A stretch of DNA of 64,000 bases from Chryseobacterium hagamense (GCF_007991455.1 NZ_BJYJ01000021.1:1-64000); one strand, 5' to 3'; counted from the first letter of the stretch, positions 32,902 through 42,017 are shown. Program-made: numbers and translations. The notes: generated from the sequence alone by a model not told the origin.

Positions 32902-34026
32902 TTAAACCATGAACAGGTCCGAAGCGATACCATCAGCCATAAACCAGTGCTTTTCCGGAATTTTCAGGTGGCTGTTTTCAATGACGAGGGTTCCTTCATC
33001 CAGCTTCTGTCTGATTTCACGCCGGAAATGTTCCAGGATCCGATCATTGAATTTCCCTTGTAAGCTTCCGAGATCAACGCCCCAGACCGTCCGCAGGCCG
33101 ATCATAATCATTTCGTTGAATTGGTCTTCACTAGAAAGGATTTCCTCTTCTTTCGCCGGAAGGCTGGCATTCAGTTTTTTAATATATTGCTGATTGTTGG
33201 ATATATTCCAGCTCCTGATATCGGATCCGTTGTACGAATGGGCAGACGGCCCGATTCCCAGGTATTCCTTATACTTCCAGTACGAAGAATTATGTCTTGA
33301 ATAAAAACCGGGCTTCGCAAAATTGGAAACTTCATAATGTTCAAAGCCGTGATCTTTAAGAAAATCCGACAGATAATAAAACTCCAGATTCTGTTCCTCT
33401 TCTTTCGGACTGATGACTTTTCCCCTGGCAATCCAGTTTTCCAGAGCGGTTTTGGGCTCCACCGTCAGGGCATACGAAGAAATGTGGGGAACTTCAAGAG
33501 ATATGCTTTTATGTAAATTTTCCTTCCAGATTTCCAGATTCGAGGTGGGCGAACCGTAAATGAGATCGATGCTTAAATTTTCAAATCCGTAATCCTGTGC
33601 CCTTTTAATGGAATCTTCCGCTTCGTTGGCCGTGTGTGCCCGGTTCATCAGTTTCAGATCGGCCTCAAAAAAACTCTGGGTTCCGATGGAAAGCCGGTTG
33701 ACTGGTGAACCGGACAAACCTTTCAGAAAGTTTTTATCCAAATCATCCGGATTGGCCTCCAGGGTGATTTCAATATCCTTTTCGAAGCTGAAATGTTTCA
33801 GTACCTCATCAATCAGCGATTTTATTTCATCCGGAGAAAGGATGGACGGTGTTCCGCCGCCGAAGTAAAGGGATCCTAAGCTTCTGTTCTGCAGTTCGTT
33901 TTTACGCAAAACGATTTCCTTTTTCATCGTCGCCAGCATTTCCTCCTTGAAATTAAGGGAGGTTGAAAAGTGAAAGTTGCAATAGCTGCATTTCTGCTTG
34001 CAAAAGGGAATGTGAATATAGATCAT
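32902..34026 (-). CDS. hemW: Radical SAM heme chaperone HemW-like
   Basis: The start at 34026 is chosen because family members begin MxYIHIPFC; a longer frame would run into the terminator of the upstream gene. The 374-residue protein has the radical SAM cluster CKQKCSYCNFH (CxxxCxxC), LYFGGGTPSIL and the ISLEVPHISSYALT segment typical of HemW. HemW binds heme and inserts it into respiratory enzymes; earlier annotation called it oxygen-independent coproporphyrinogen oxidase. Confidence 0.9.
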   Translation of the reverse strand: MIYIHIPFCKQKCSYCNFHFSTSLNFKEEMLATMKKEIVLRKNELQNRSLGSLYFGGGTPSILSPDEIKSLIDEVLKHFSFEKDIEITLEANPDDLDKNFLKGLSGSPVNRLSIGTQSFFEADLKLMNRAHTANEAEDSIKRAQDYGFENLSIDLIYGSPTSNLEIWKENLHKSISLEVPHISSYALTVEPKTALENWIARGKVISPKEEEQNLEFYYLSDFLKDHGFEHYEVSNFAKPGFYSRHNSSYWKYKEYLGIGPSAHSYNGSDIRSWNISNNQQYIKKLNASLPAKEEEILSSEDQFNEMIMIGLRTVWGVDLGSLQGKFNDRILEHFRREIRQKLDEGTLVIENSHLKIPEKHWFMADGIASDLFMV

Positions 34027-34033
34027 AAAAAAA

Positions 34034-34057
34034 GAGCCCTGAAAAAATTCAGAGCTC
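34034..34057 (-). terminator. Terminator of the porP/sprF-like gene
   Basis: GAGC-C-CTGAA pairs with TTCAG-A-GCTC around AAAA. On the minus strand it is followed by T-rich sequence directly before the hemW start. Confidence 0.75.
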
Positions 34058-34079
34058 AAATGTATTTAAATTAAATCAA

Positions 34080-35030
34080 TTAATATCTATAACCTCTGTG
34101 GTTAATGAAGTTGTCGAAGTTGTATCCTAACCCGATCATGAAGCTGTTTCCTCCGTATTGCTGGATATCAGACAATCCCAAGTTGTAAGTTGCTCCGATC
34201 ATGAATTTGTTGAATCTTACTTTTACCACCGGTGCAATCTGCAGCTGCTGGCTGTCGAATCTGTTCTGTACGGAACGGTAGCTTACCCCGAAAGAGAAGG
34301 CGTTGATATCATTGAAGAACGTTGCCATCAGGTTATAATCGATCGTTCTTGTTGAATTCGTATTAAGATTGATCAAAGCAGATGGGGTGAAGTAGATGTT
34401 ATCCCCAATATGCCAGTCGTATCCTAAATTTAAGAAAAACTTGATCGGAGAAGGCTCACGTCCGTTCACGATCGCTTCGTCATTGGTAAGAGCGATATCG
34501 TTCACGGAAACTCCTGCGAAGATATTCCGGTAAGTGGCCTGCGCCCCGAAGTTGGCATATGCCATGAAGATGTTGCTTTCGCTTCCCTGTAATAAAGGAT
34601 CTGAAGCGTCCTGGGTATTAATCTTTGAATAATCAAAATTCATGTTATAGAAGCTCACACTGGTACCGAATGAGAACTGGTCTTTTCGGTCTCCTTCGCT
34701 GCTAAGAGGAATAAAATATGAAGCACCCGCCGTAATACCGCCGGCAGAAATAGGCCCGTTGCTGTCTCTGAATACAGACAAACCTGCTCCTACCCTATCG
34801 AAGATGTTCGCGTTGATCCCTACCGACTGTACGTTGGGAGACTCACTGAACTTCGAAAATTGCTGCTGATAGTTAAGATTAAGCTGCACATAGTCGGTCT
34901 TTCCGTATTGTGCCGGGTTGAACAAAAACTCACCATCTAAAAGATATTGTTGATAGTACGGTAAAGTTTCTTGTGCTTTGTATGCATTTGACAAAAGAGC
35001 TAAACATACGATAGCATATAGTTTTCTCAT
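34080..35030 (-). CDS. PorP/SprF-family outer-membrane protein
   Basis: The ATG at 35030 (MRKLYAIVCLALL) gives a 316-residue product with a signal peptide (cleavage near YKAQ); the upstream extension has only a TTG. The mature protein shows the family start QQYLLDGEFLFNPAQYG and alternating barrel strands, and ends NFDNFINHRGYRY. Members act with type IX secretion and gliding, often anchoring secreted adhesins or plugging the translocon. No partner CTD protein lies directly beside it. Confidence 0.88.
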   Translation of the reverse strand: MRKLYAIVCLALLSNAYKAQETLPYYQQYLLDGEFLFNPAQYGKTDYVQLNLNYQQQFSKFSESPNVQSVGINANIFDRVGAGLSVFRDSNGPISAGGITAGASYFIPLSSEGDRKDQFSFGTSVSFYNMNFDYSKINTQDASDPLLQGSESNIFMAYANFGAQATYRNIFAGVSVNDIALTNDEAIVNGREPSPIKFFLNLGYDWHIGDNIYFTPSALINLNTNSTRTIDYNLMATFFNDINAFSFGVSYRSVQNRFDSQQLQIAPVVKVRFNKFMIGATYNLGLSDIQQYGGNSFMIGLGYNFDNFINHRGYRY

Positions 35031-35053
35031 AACAAATCTTGATTTCAATTCAA

Positions 35054-35061
35054 CAAATATA
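35054..35061 (-). promoter_or_regulatory. -7 box of the porP/sprF-like gene
   Basis: CAAATATA reads TATATTTG on the minus strand, 24 bases before the ATG at 35030. Confidence 0.55.
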
Positions 35062-35081
35062 AAAAAATTCTCAATATATTT

Positions 35082-36155
35082 TTAGTTTTCTAAATAATTT
35101 CTCCATTTTTTTACAGCATCCGCCATATCTTTCGGCATTGGGCTTTCAAAATACAATTCTTTCCTGGTAGTGGGATGTATAAATCCTAAAGTGTGGGCAT
35201 GAAGCGCATGCCTTGGGAGAATTTCAAATACATTTTTGATAAACTGCTTATACTTAGGAAGATTCACTCCGCGGAGCGGCGTATGGCCTTCATACCTTTC
35301 ATCATTGAACAGCGTGTGTCCGATATGCTTGAAGTGCGCCCTGATCTGGTGGGTCCTTCCGGTTTCCAGTTTACATTCTACCCAGGTCATATATCTGAAA
35401 CGTTCCAAAACTTTATAATGCGTTACCGCATGTTTTCCCTGGCTTCCGTCCTCATAGGTATACATCTGCATCCTGTTTTTAGGATGGCGCCCGATATGGC
35501 CCCGGATGGTCCCTTCATCATCCTGTACATTCCCCCACACGAAAGCCCAGTACAATCTTTTGGTTTTCCGGTCGAAGAACTGTTTGGCAAGAAAACTTAA
35601 GGCAAATTCGGTTTTCGCGATTACCAGCAGTCCGGAAGTATCCTTATCGATCCGGTGAACCAGCCCTACCCGGTCCAGATCCGACTTCTGCCCGTTCTGT
35701 TCGAAATGATAGGCCAGAGCATTCACCAGCGTTCCATCCCAGTTTCCGAATCCCGGATGCACAACCATTCCCGGCTCCTTATCTACAACGATCAGATCAT
35801 CGTCTTCGTATACGATGTTGATGGGAATATTCTGAGGGACAATTACATTTTCTCTCGGAGGATGGGCCAGAAGAACGGAAACCTGATCTCCCGGCTTCAC
35901 GCGGTAGTTCTGTTTGACGGCGGTTCCGTTCACCATGACATTCCCGGCCCTGCAGGTCTGCGAAATTTTATTTCTTGAAGAATTCTGGCGGAAAATCAGC
36001 AGAAACTTATCGATCCTTAAAGGTTCCTGGTTTTTATCTACCGTAAGGTTAAGATGTTCATACAGCCCTTTGTTCTCTTCATCGATATCGATATCCCCGA
36101 TACGGTTCTCATCCAATAATTCTTCGTCCAAAAAATCTTCGTTATCTTCTGCCAT
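35082..36155 (-). CDS. RluA/RluD-family pseudouridine synthase
   Basis: The 357-residue protein has an acidic N-terminal tail (about 35 residues), an S4 RNA-binding domain (about 50-110, IDKFLLIFRQNSSRNKISQ) and a catalytic domain with GLVHRIDKDTSGLLVIAK, which holds the catalytic Asp. Late motifs CKLETGRTHQIRAHFKHIGH and LPRHALHAHTLGFIHP fit RluD, which modifies 23S rRNA helix 69. The acidic N-terminal extension is common in Flavobacteriia. It lies downstream of the PASTA gene, separated by a terminator-like hairpin. Confidence 0.9.
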   Translation of the reverse strand: MAEDNEDFLDEELLDENRIGDIDIDEENKGLYEHLNLTVDKNQEPLRIDKFLLIFRQNSSRNKISQTCRAGNVMVNGTAVKQNYRVKPGDQVSVLLAHPPRENVIVPQNIPINIVYEDDDLIVVDKEPGMVVHPGFGNWDGTLVNALAYHFEQNGQKSDLDRVGLVHRIDKDTSGLLVIAKTEFALSFLAKQFFDRKTKRLYWAFVWGNVQDDEGTIRGHIGRHPKNRMQMYTYEDGSQGKHAVTHYKVLERFRYMTWVECKLETGRTHQIRAHFKHIGHTLFNDERYEGHTPLRGVNLPKYKQFIKNVFEILPRHALHAHTLGFIHPTTRKELYFESPMPKDMADAVKKWRNYLEN

Positions 36156-36177
36156 TGTTTTATTTTTTATACAAAAA

Positions 36178-36202
36178 GCTTCAACATAATGAAAGTTGAA
36201 GC
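36178..36202 (-). terminator. Hairpin between the PASTA gene and the pseudouridine synthase gene
   Basis: GCTTCAAC pairs with GTTGAAGC; on the minus strand it is followed by TTTTTG. It would terminate the PASTA transcript or lower readthrough. Confidence 0.65.
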
Positions 36203-36226
36203 CTGTATTTTATAATGATTAATAGA

Positions 36227-37324
36227 TTAATCGATTACCACTTTTTTAGCCTTTGGCTTTTCTGCGGGTTTTGTCGTCATTGTCGTTGCAGGCCTGTTGC
36301 TGTTTGAGCCGGAAACAGTAGTGGCAGAGTTGTTACCGGAAGCCGTGGTTCTGGGCCTGTTGGTTTCCGTTGCCGGAACAGTGGTTCTTGAAGTTTCCGT
36401 TCTTGGCATTTCTGCAGAAGGCTTTGTACTCTCTCTTCTCGGTGCAGGCGGCGGCGGTATATCGGAACCGGATTCTTCCCGTACCGGCATTTCCTGATAC
36501 TGTACCGGAGGCAGCGTGGTATCTACTTTCATCCGGTAAGTGGAATTCAGCTGTTCGATTTTGGCACTTAATTCGGCCAACGTCCGCTTACTTGCCCAGA
36601 GATCGATCTGCATCCCCTGGTCCCGGACATCTCCGGCGGCCGGATCCTGATAGTAAATCACATCGGATTCATCTTTGCTTCCGTCTTCATGATCCACAAG
36701 CCCTACTTCAAACATGCTTCGGGCAATCACCTGTCTCGCTTCTTTCACCGTTAATCCCACCACATTCGGGATGGCAATATTCCGCAGCGGCCCGGATCCG
36801 ATCACCACATCAACGGTGGAGAATCTTGCCAGCTTGGTTTTAGGCTTTACTTCATTGCCGTTATATAAAATACGGATCACCGCATCTTTCTGAATACTCG
36901 GTTCGAAAATGGTATCGCCTACCTTTAATCCCACCTGCTCCAGTCGCTGGAAGGCAAGTCCTGAATATTTATTGATGACATCCGGAACTTCCACTTTAGC
37001 CCATGTCCTCGGGTTTACCCTCAGCTGGATCGCCCTGCCGTCTTTCACGCGGGAACCCGGAATCGGATAGACCTGCAGTACCTGGAAAGGCCTGTATTTG
37101 GGATCATAATTAAAACTGTCCACTTCATATTCCAATCCTGAATCATCCAGTATCTTGATGGCTTCCTGCACAGATTTATTAACAATATTCGGAACGGGAA
37201 TTTCCTGACCGTGGTGGGTATGGTACTCCAGCCAACGGAAAGTAAGCCAGACCAACCCCACAAAAACACCGATGGCTACGATTAAGTTCAGTAAAACTTT
37301 CCAATTGAAAAGTGATTTAAGCAT
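36227..37324 (-). CDS. Membrane-anchored PASTA-domain protein
   Basis: The 365-residue protein has one N-terminal membrane segment (about residues 10-32). Three PASTA domains follow (about 40-110, 111-180 and 185-255), each with the V-P-N/D-V/I start and a long helix (SVQEAIKILDDSG, SGLAFQRLEQVG, TVKEARQVIARS). The last 110 residues are a Pro/Thr/Ser-rich, likely disordered tail ending in a Lys cluster. PASTA domains bind peptidoglycan or muropeptides; without a kinase or transpeptidase domain this is probably a cell-wall sensor or scaffold. The divergent ddl gene fits a cell-wall theme. Confidence 0.85.
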   Translation of the reverse strand: MLKSLFNWKVLLNLIVAIGVFVGLVWLTFRWLEYHTHHGQEIPVPNIVNKSVQEAIKILDDSGLEYEVDSFNYDPKYRPFQVLQVYPIPGSRVKDGRAIQLRVNPRTWAKVEVPDVINKYSGLAFQRLEQVGLKVGDTIFEPSIQKDAVIRILYNGNEVKPKTKLARFSTVDVVIGSGPLRNIAIPNVVGLTVKEARQVIARSMFEVGLVDHEDGSKDESDVIYYQDPAAGDVRDQGMQIDLWASKRTLAELSAKIEQLNSTYRMKVDTTLPPVQYQEMPVREESGSDIPPPPAPRRESTKPSAEMPRTETSRTTVPATETNRPRTTASGNNSATTVSGSNSNRPATTMTTKPAEKPKAKKVVID

Positions 37325-37349
37325 ACTTAAAATGACTATAATTAGACAG

Positions 37350-37357
37350 CAAATATA
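37350..37357 (-). promoter_or_regulatory. -7 box of the PASTA gene
   Basis: CAAATATA reads TATATTTG on the minus strand, 26 bases before the start. Confidence 0.55.
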
Positions 37358-37449
37358 ATTAATAATTTTAGAATGTCCTTTTTATTTAACACATTTCACT
37401 TTTGACCTGAAATTTTAAGGATTTGCATTTATCCGTTCCATAAAATCAT

Positions 37450-37457
37450 TAAATTTG
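37450..37457 (+). promoter_or_regulatory. -7 box of ddl-coaD
   Basis: TAAATTTG fits TAnnTTTG, 21 bases before the ddl start. A TTG at 37423-37425 is a possible, slightly distant -33 element. Confidence 0.55.
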
Positions 37458-37477
37458 CCTTACTGATACTAGAAAAA

Positions 37478-38464
37478 ATGAGCAAAATACAAGTTGCCGT
37501 AGTTATGGGAGGCTATTCTGACGAATACGTCGTATCCTTGAAAAGCGGACAATTAATCTATGATTCTTTAGACCGGAATCTTTATGACGTTTATAAAGTG
37601 GTCATCCTGAAAGACGAATGGTATTTCTTAGATGAAAATAATCAGAAGCATGCCATCAGCAAGGGAGACTTTTCCGTAACGCCAGGCAACCGGGAGACTT
37701 TACGATTTGATGTCTGCTTCAACATCATCCACGGAACGCCGGGGGAAAACGGGATCCTCCAGGCCTATTGGGATGCGATCGGACAGAAGTATACCGGCTG
37801 CGATTTTTACCAGAGTGCCTTGACTTTTAACAAGAAAGACACTTTAGCCGTTCTTTCAAAATACGGAATCCCTTCCGCAAAAAGTGTCTATCTGAGAAAA
37901 GGAGAAGAAATCAATACAGATGAAATCATAGAAAATCTCGGGTTGCCGGTCTTCGTGAAGCCCAACCAATCGGGATCTTCCCTTGGAATTTCAAAAGTGA
38001 AGGAAAAGTCCGGACTGCTGGCCGCAACGGAGATGGCCTTTAAAGAAGATGATGAAATTTTAATAGAAAGCTTTCTGGACGGCATGGAAGTTTCCGTAGG
38101 CGTTATTGACTATAAAGGAGAAACCATTATTCTGGGAATTACGGAAATCGTGCCTCAGAATGAATTTTTCGACTATGAAGCGAAGTACGAAGGAGCGTCT
38201 GAAGAGATTACCCCGGCCCGCATCGATGATGAAACCAGGATCCGTGTTGAAGAAATTGCCAAAAGAGCCTATAATTCTTTGGGCATGAGCGGTTTTTCCC
38301 GAAGCGAGTTTATCCTGATGGACGGCATTCCGTATATGCTTGAAATGAATACCAATCCGGGATTCTCCCCTGCCAGCATTCTTCCTCAGCAGGCCAAAAT
38401 TTATGGAATTTCCATTACCGACCTTTGTGGCAACGAGGTTGAAAAAGCTTTAAACAAAAATTAG
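37478..38464 (+). CDS. ddl: D-alanine--D-alanine ligase
   Basis: The 328-residue ATP-grasp enzyme joins two D-Ala for peptidoglycan. It shows the VVMGGYSDEYVVSLKSG start, IHGTPGENGILQAYWDAIGQKYTGCD, the VKPNQSGSSLGISKVK loop and the LEMNTNPGFSPASI metal-binding end. It starts the ddl-coaD unit and is divergent from the PASTA gene. Confidence 0.95.
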   Translation: MSKIQVAVVMGGYSDEYVVSLKSGQLIYDSLDRNLYDVYKVVILKDEWYFLDENNQKHAISKGDFSVTPGNRETLRFDVCFNIIHGTPGENGILQAYWDAIGQKYTGCDFYQSALTFNKKDTLAVLSKYGIPSAKSVYLRKGEEINTDEIIENLGLPVFVKPNQSGSSLGISKVKEKSGLLAATEMAFKEDDEILIESFLDGMEVSVGVIDYKGETIILGITEIVPQNEFFDYEAKYEGASEEITPARIDDETRIRVEEIAKRAYNSLGMSGFSRSEFILMDGIPYMLEMNTNPGFSPASILPQQAKIYGISITDLCGNEVEKALNKN

Positions 38465-38468
38465 ACGT

Positions 38469-38933
38469 ATGAAAATTGCTGTTTTCCCGGGTTCATTCGA
38501 TCCGATTACTTTAGGACATTACGATATCATTGAAAGAGCGGCTCCGCTTTTCGACAAGCTGATTATCGCCATCGGACAGAATTCCCAGAAAAAATATATG
38601 TTTCCTCTCGAAAAAAGAATCGAATTCATCCAGAACTCCGTAGCCGAATTCCCGAATGTGGAAGTCGACTTTTTCGAGGGCCTCACCGTTGATTACTGTT
38701 TTGAGAAAAACGCCCAGTACATCATCAGGGGCCTGAGAAACCCGGCCGATTTCGAATTTGAAAAGGCCATTGCCCATACCAACAGAACCCTGGCCCATAA
38801 AAAGCTGGAAACGGTATTTTTACTGACGTCTTCCGGAAAATCCTTCATCAGCAGCAGCATTGTACGGGAAATCATCAACCACGGCGGTGAATACGGGTTG
38901 CTGGTCCCGGACTCGGTGAGAGTGGAAAAATAA
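38469..38933 (+). CDS. coaD: Phosphopantetheine adenylyltransferase
   Basis: The 154-residue enzyme makes dephospho-CoA from 4'-phosphopantetheine and ATP. It has the nucleotidyltransferase motif PGSFDPITLGHYDII (T-x-G-H) and the ISSSIVREI motif in its C-terminal part. It begins 4 bases after the ddl stop, so the two are co-transcribed. Confidence 0.95.
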   Translation: MKIAVFPGSFDPITLGHYDIIERAAPLFDKLIIAIGQNSQKKYMFPLEKRIEFIQNSVAEFPNVEVDFFEGLTVDYCFEKNAQYIIRGLRNPADFEFEKAIAHTNRTLAHKKLETVFLLTSSGKSFISSSIVREIINHGGEYGLLVPDSVRVEK

Positions 38934-39060
38934 GTAATGGGTATACGTAATTTTTAATATATGGATTTTAATCAATTATTTATTTAGAGACCGGACTAAG
39001 CAGTTGTCTACTGCCATGATCAGATCTTTATCCCTTTATCTTATTCGGATGATCTTTTAG

Positions 39061-39309
39061 CAGATTATCAGATCTTCGACTTCCGTTGCTTCCAATTACA
39101 GAGCAGTTTCCAGGGCAAGGTCTGAAAAAGAAAAGTTTGCCAAAATATGCATTGTCGCTGAAGAAGTTGATGAAACCCTGTTCTGGCTTGAACTTATTGA
39201 AGAAGTTCAGGATTTAAGCCCTGAAAAAATCATCTGCTTAAAAAAGGAATGTGATGAACTGGTAAAGGTCATCACCCCATATAAATTTAAATTACCCCCA
39301 AATATATAA
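39061..39309 (+). pseudogene. Decayed four-helix-bundle (S23-type) protein gene
   Basis: Reading from 39061 to the TAA at 39307 gives QIIRSSTSVASNYRAVSRAR, then a segment with IVAEEVDETLFWLELIEE, then a Lys/Glu-rich end. This matches the central and last helices of the four-helix-bundle protein family known from 23S rRNA intervening sequences. The first 35 or so residues are missing: an in-frame TAG lies at 39058-39060 and no start codon precedes it. Upstream DNA (39000-39060) may hold frame-shifted remains. There is no sign of an rRNA gene nearby; family members also occur as free-standing genes in Bacteroidota. Confidence 0.7.
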
Positions 39310-39341
39310 AGAGTAGTTTTATTACTCATTACCCATAAAAA

Positions 39342-39974
39342 ATGCACGAACAGTTCAATTTTGCCATAGAAGTCCTTGGAACGATCTCCTTTTCGATGTC
39401 AGGGAGCTTTGCGGCAATGCAGAAACGCCTGGATCCGTTCGGGGTGCTGATCATCGCCTTCGTGACTTCGGTAGGCGGCGGAACCGTGCGGGATCTCCTG
39501 CTGGACATTCCGGTGTTCTGGATGCATGATCTGCTGACCTGTGCCCTGATTATCCTGACGAGTATTTTCACGATGATTTTTAAATCCTTTGAAAAGAATT
39601 TCAGGGTCACTTTATTTATTTTTGACAGCTTCGGGCTCGGACTGTTCACGATTATCGGCGTCCAGAAAGGAATGCATGCCGATATCCATCCTTTGATCTG
39701 CATTGGCCTGGGAACCATTACCGGCTGCTTCGGAGGGATTATCCGGGACATCCTGCTCAACAGGATCCCTTTGATTTTCAGGAAGGAAATTTACGCGACA
39801 GCCTGTATTCTGGGGGGCTCCGTTTTTTTATTACTTACAGAATTCACTACGCTAACGTATACCATTGTGCAGATATTCACCATCCTGCTGATTGTTTCGA
39901 TCCGGACTTTAGCGGTAAAGTACCACTGGCAGATCCCGAAATTTTACGGGTATGAAAATAATGCGGAGATGTAG
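39342..39974 (+). CDS. Trimeric intracellular cation channel (TRIC/UPF0126) protein
   Basis: The 210-residue membrane protein has about seven membrane segments in two repeats. Each repeat shows the conserved G-G-G/F-T/I-V/I-R-D-L/I-L-L motif (VGGGTVRDLLLDIPVFW and FGGIIRDILLNRIPLIF). The family comprises potassium-permeable channels related to animal TRIC. It follows the decayed S23 gene and stands alone. Confidence 0.88.
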   Translation: MHEQFNFAIEVLGTISFSMSGSFAAMQKRLDPFGVLIIAFVTSVGGGTVRDLLLDIPVFWMHDLLTCALIILTSIFTMIFKSFEKNFRVTLFIFDSFGLGLFTIIGVQKGMHADIHPLICIGLGTITGCFGGIIRDILLNRIPLIFRKEIYATACILGGSVFLLLTEFTTLTYTIVQIFTILLIVSIRTLAVKYHWQIPKFYGYENNAEM

Positions 39975-40008
39975 TTTTCGTGAACTTGAAATTAGCCCCG
40001 GATTAATT

Positions 40009-40048
40009 GGCTGGAAGATGGATGCCGGTGACGGAAGTTTTTGTGATT
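40009..40048 (+). repeat. Dispersed GGAAG-rich repeat, copy B
   Basis: The copy begins GGCTGGAAGATGGATGCCGG and continues TGACGGAAGTTTTTGTG, between the TRIC gene and the lipoprotein gene. Confidence 0.6.
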
Positions 40049-40070
40049 ACTATCAAATTTAGTTAAGAGT

Positions 40071-40601
40071 ATGAAAAATTTCATTTCTTTAATCATCTTC
40101 TCCATACTTTTCTCCTGTACACCCAAAAGCAATTTTGATTTAGAAAGAGATTTATACCAGTTTTCCGATAAAATGGAAAACGGGGATACCCTTGAAATAA
40201 AGGTAAATCATTCAGCCTGCTTATTTTTATCTCATGAAATATATACTTTTGTCAAACAGAAAGATACCGTATTTCTACAGACCTATTCGGAAATAAGTTC
40301 ATTTGAAAAAAGAGAACAAACATTACCAAAAAAAGTATACAACATAAAAAACAAAAGTCACCTGTCTTTTGAGAATTATTTTAAATACCTGACTAAGGAA
40401 AACAAGCCAGAAACAGAAACAAAATCACCTCTTGTTGTCATTTATTATAAGAACAAAGCCCAATCAAAATCTTTTTATGATGACGGCTTAAAGGATAAAT
40501 TTGAAAAGCTGGACCGCTTCGGATTGCTTCGCCAAGAAATTTATCCCCATGATCTATTTTTCAAAGCACCAGAACCGCCGCCGCCTGACTTTACACAGTA
40601 G
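40071..40601 (+). CDS. Lipoprotein of unknown function
   Basis: The 176-residue product has a lipobox LFSC (Cys16) after a short hydrophobic start. The mature part is Lys-rich with mixed helix and strand, and ends in a Pro-rich tail (APEPPPPDFTQ). No family is recognised. It is AT-richer than the flanking core genes. Confidence 0.6.
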   Translation: MKNFISLIIFSILFSCTPKSNFDLERDLYQFSDKMENGDTLEIKVNHSACLFLSHEIYTFVKQKDTVFLQTYSEISSFEKREQTLPKKVYNIKNKSHLSFENYFKYLTKENKPETETKSPLVVIYYKNKAQSKSFYDDGLKDKFEKLDRFGLLRQEIYPHDLFFKAPEPPPPDFTQ

Positions 40602-40676
40602 AAAGCTGCTGAAAGATTATAGATTTTGATTTACAATTAGTTAAACCTTACATGTTTTGAAAACCTATGAGATTTA

Positions 40677-40770
40677 TAGCCCCGATAGCAGCGGCATCCT
40701 TTTTCTGTACAAGACCCGGCACCGGCAGAAAAAGATATAGCGGATAGCGGGATTAAGCTCCTGAAAAATC
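40677..40770. repeat. Dispersed inverted-repeat element, copy 1
   Basis: The element runs from TAGCCCCGATAG through CTTTTTCTG (stem) and CAGAAAAAG (stem) to GGATAGCGGG and AGCTCCTGAAAA. A second copy at 63366-63467 keeps the flanks and the stem position but with different stem bases. Confidence 0.65.
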
Positions 40771-40792
40771 AATTTTATACAAAGACCAAATA

Positions 40793-40824
40793 AAAGAGCA
40801 CCTGAAATCATTCAGATGCTCTTT
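40793..40824 (-). terminator. Terminator of the 189-residue membrane protein gene
   Basis: AAAGAGCA (40793-40800) pairs with TGCTCTTT (40817-40824), with inner CTGAA/TTCAG pairs. T runs follow on both strands. Confidence 0.8.
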
Positions 40825-40845
40825 GTTTTTTATTTAGTCCTTTTA

Positions 40846-41415
40846 TTAAGAGAATTTCCCCCGGTTTCTCATATTCGGATTGTGCATGTGTTTCTGCATG
40901 GTCGGCATTTTCAGCTGGTCTTTCATCATTTTGATCTGATCGGTCATCATTCCGGCACTGTCCAGCCTTTTGGCTTCATCCAACAGCTTCTGTCCTTCCT
41001 GTCTTCTTCCTTTGGAGATCGCTGCTGCCGCCAGATTCAGGGTAGCCATCGCCCGGTCGTGTTTCATATTCAACCCATATTCCAGGGCTTTTTTCATGAA
41101 AGGCTCCACTTTGGTCGGGTGGTCCTGCGCGTTGGTTAATCCCATCAGATAATGGTAATATCCGAATTGGGTCTTATGAAGCTGGGATTTATAATCGGTA
41201 ATATTTTTCAGCCACTCGCCGGCTTTCTCCATATTCTGCTTTCTCAGCTGCCAGAAAGCAAGTAGGATGTATTCGTTTTTGAAGAAAATAAGAATAGGCA
41301 ATGCTGCTAAAAGAAAAACAACGATTCCCCAGCCTAAGCTTCTGGTAAAGATCATCAGATAAAGTCCTGAAAGGATAAGAACTGCCGCCACGGCAATTTT
41401 TATATATTTATTCAT
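40846..41415 (-). CDS. Membrane protein with TPR-like helices
   Basis: The 189-residue product has two closely spaced membrane segments (about residues 5-25 and 28-45). A soluble helical part follows, with TPR-like pairs (FGYYHYLMGLTNAQ, AMATLNLAAAAISKGRRQEGQKLLDEAKRLD), and a Met/His/Asn-rich tail. No named family was recognised. It has its own -7 box and terminator, so it is a single-gene unit. A role in protein contacts at the membrane is likely. Confidence 0.7.
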   Translation of the reverse strand: MNKYIKIAVAAVLILSGLYLMIFTRSLGWGIVVFLLAALPILIFFKNEYILLAFWQLRKQNMEKAGEWLKNITDYKSQLHKTQFGYYHYLMGLTNAQDHPTKVEPFMKKALEYGLNMKHDRAMATLNLAAAAISKGRRQEGQKLLDEAKRLDSAGMMTDQIKMMKDQLKMPTMQKHMHNPNMRNRGKFS

Positions 41416-41433
41416 TCGTAAAATTTAGAAGTG

Positions 41434-41441
41434 CAAAGATA
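41434..41441 (-). promoter_or_regulatory. -7 box of the 189-residue membrane protein gene
   Basis: CAAAGATA reads TATCTTTG on the minus strand, 19 bases before the start. Confidence 0.5.
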
Positions 41442-41516
41442 AGAAATTTAAGATTCAAAGTTTAAGGTTCAGGGTCTAAAGTTTTTCATTAAACGCTTAA
41501 CCGAGTACTTCAGATA

Positions 41517-42002
41517 TCAAATCCTTTCATAGGTCTGAAAGCAGAAATCGTATTGATTTTTATCGTCTTTTTCATGCGAGGTTTCATGGGTCTTTTTCCA
41601 GATTTTAGGATCGATCTTCGGAAAGTAAGTATCTGCTTCAAGTTCTGCTTTCACCAGGGTTACCTCAAGTCGGTCTGTAATATCCAGCGTCTGCTCATAG
41701 ATCTTTCCGCCTCCGATGATGAAAATTTCCTCATCGATTTTCTTCGCAAACTTCATGGCTTCCTTGATGCTCCCTACGATCAGGATTCCCTCCTCAAACC
41801 AGTCGGTTTTCCGGGACACAACAATATTGGTACGGTTGGGCAGCGGTTTTCCGATGCTTTCATACGTTTTTCTTCCCATGATCACCGGATGTCCCGAAGT
41901 GATCTCTTTAAAGTGTTTTAAATCTTTCGGAAGATGCCAGAGCAACCGGTTATCAAAACCGATCCCGTTCTTTTCTCCCATGGCCACCACAATTGTCGTC
42001 AT
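41517..42002 (-). CDS. folA: Dihydrofolate reductase
   Basis: The 161-residue enzyme reduces dihydrofolate with NADPH. It has VVAMGEKNGIGFDNRLLWHLPKDLKHFK, with the acidic substrate-binding residue, then VIMGRKTYESIG, LPNRTNIVVSR and IIGGGKIYEQTL. The length is standard. It is divergent from the lemA unit. Confidence 0.95.
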   Translation of the reverse strand: MTTIVVAMGEKNGIGFDNRLLWHLPKDLKHFKEITSGHPVIMGRKTYESIGKPLPNRTNIVVSRKTDWFEEGILIVGSIKEAMKFAKKIDEEIFIIGGGKIYEQTLDITDRLEVTLVKAELEADTYFPKIDPKIWKKTHETSHEKDDKNQYDFCFQTYERI

Positions 42003-42017
42003 TAAAATAAATTTTTA

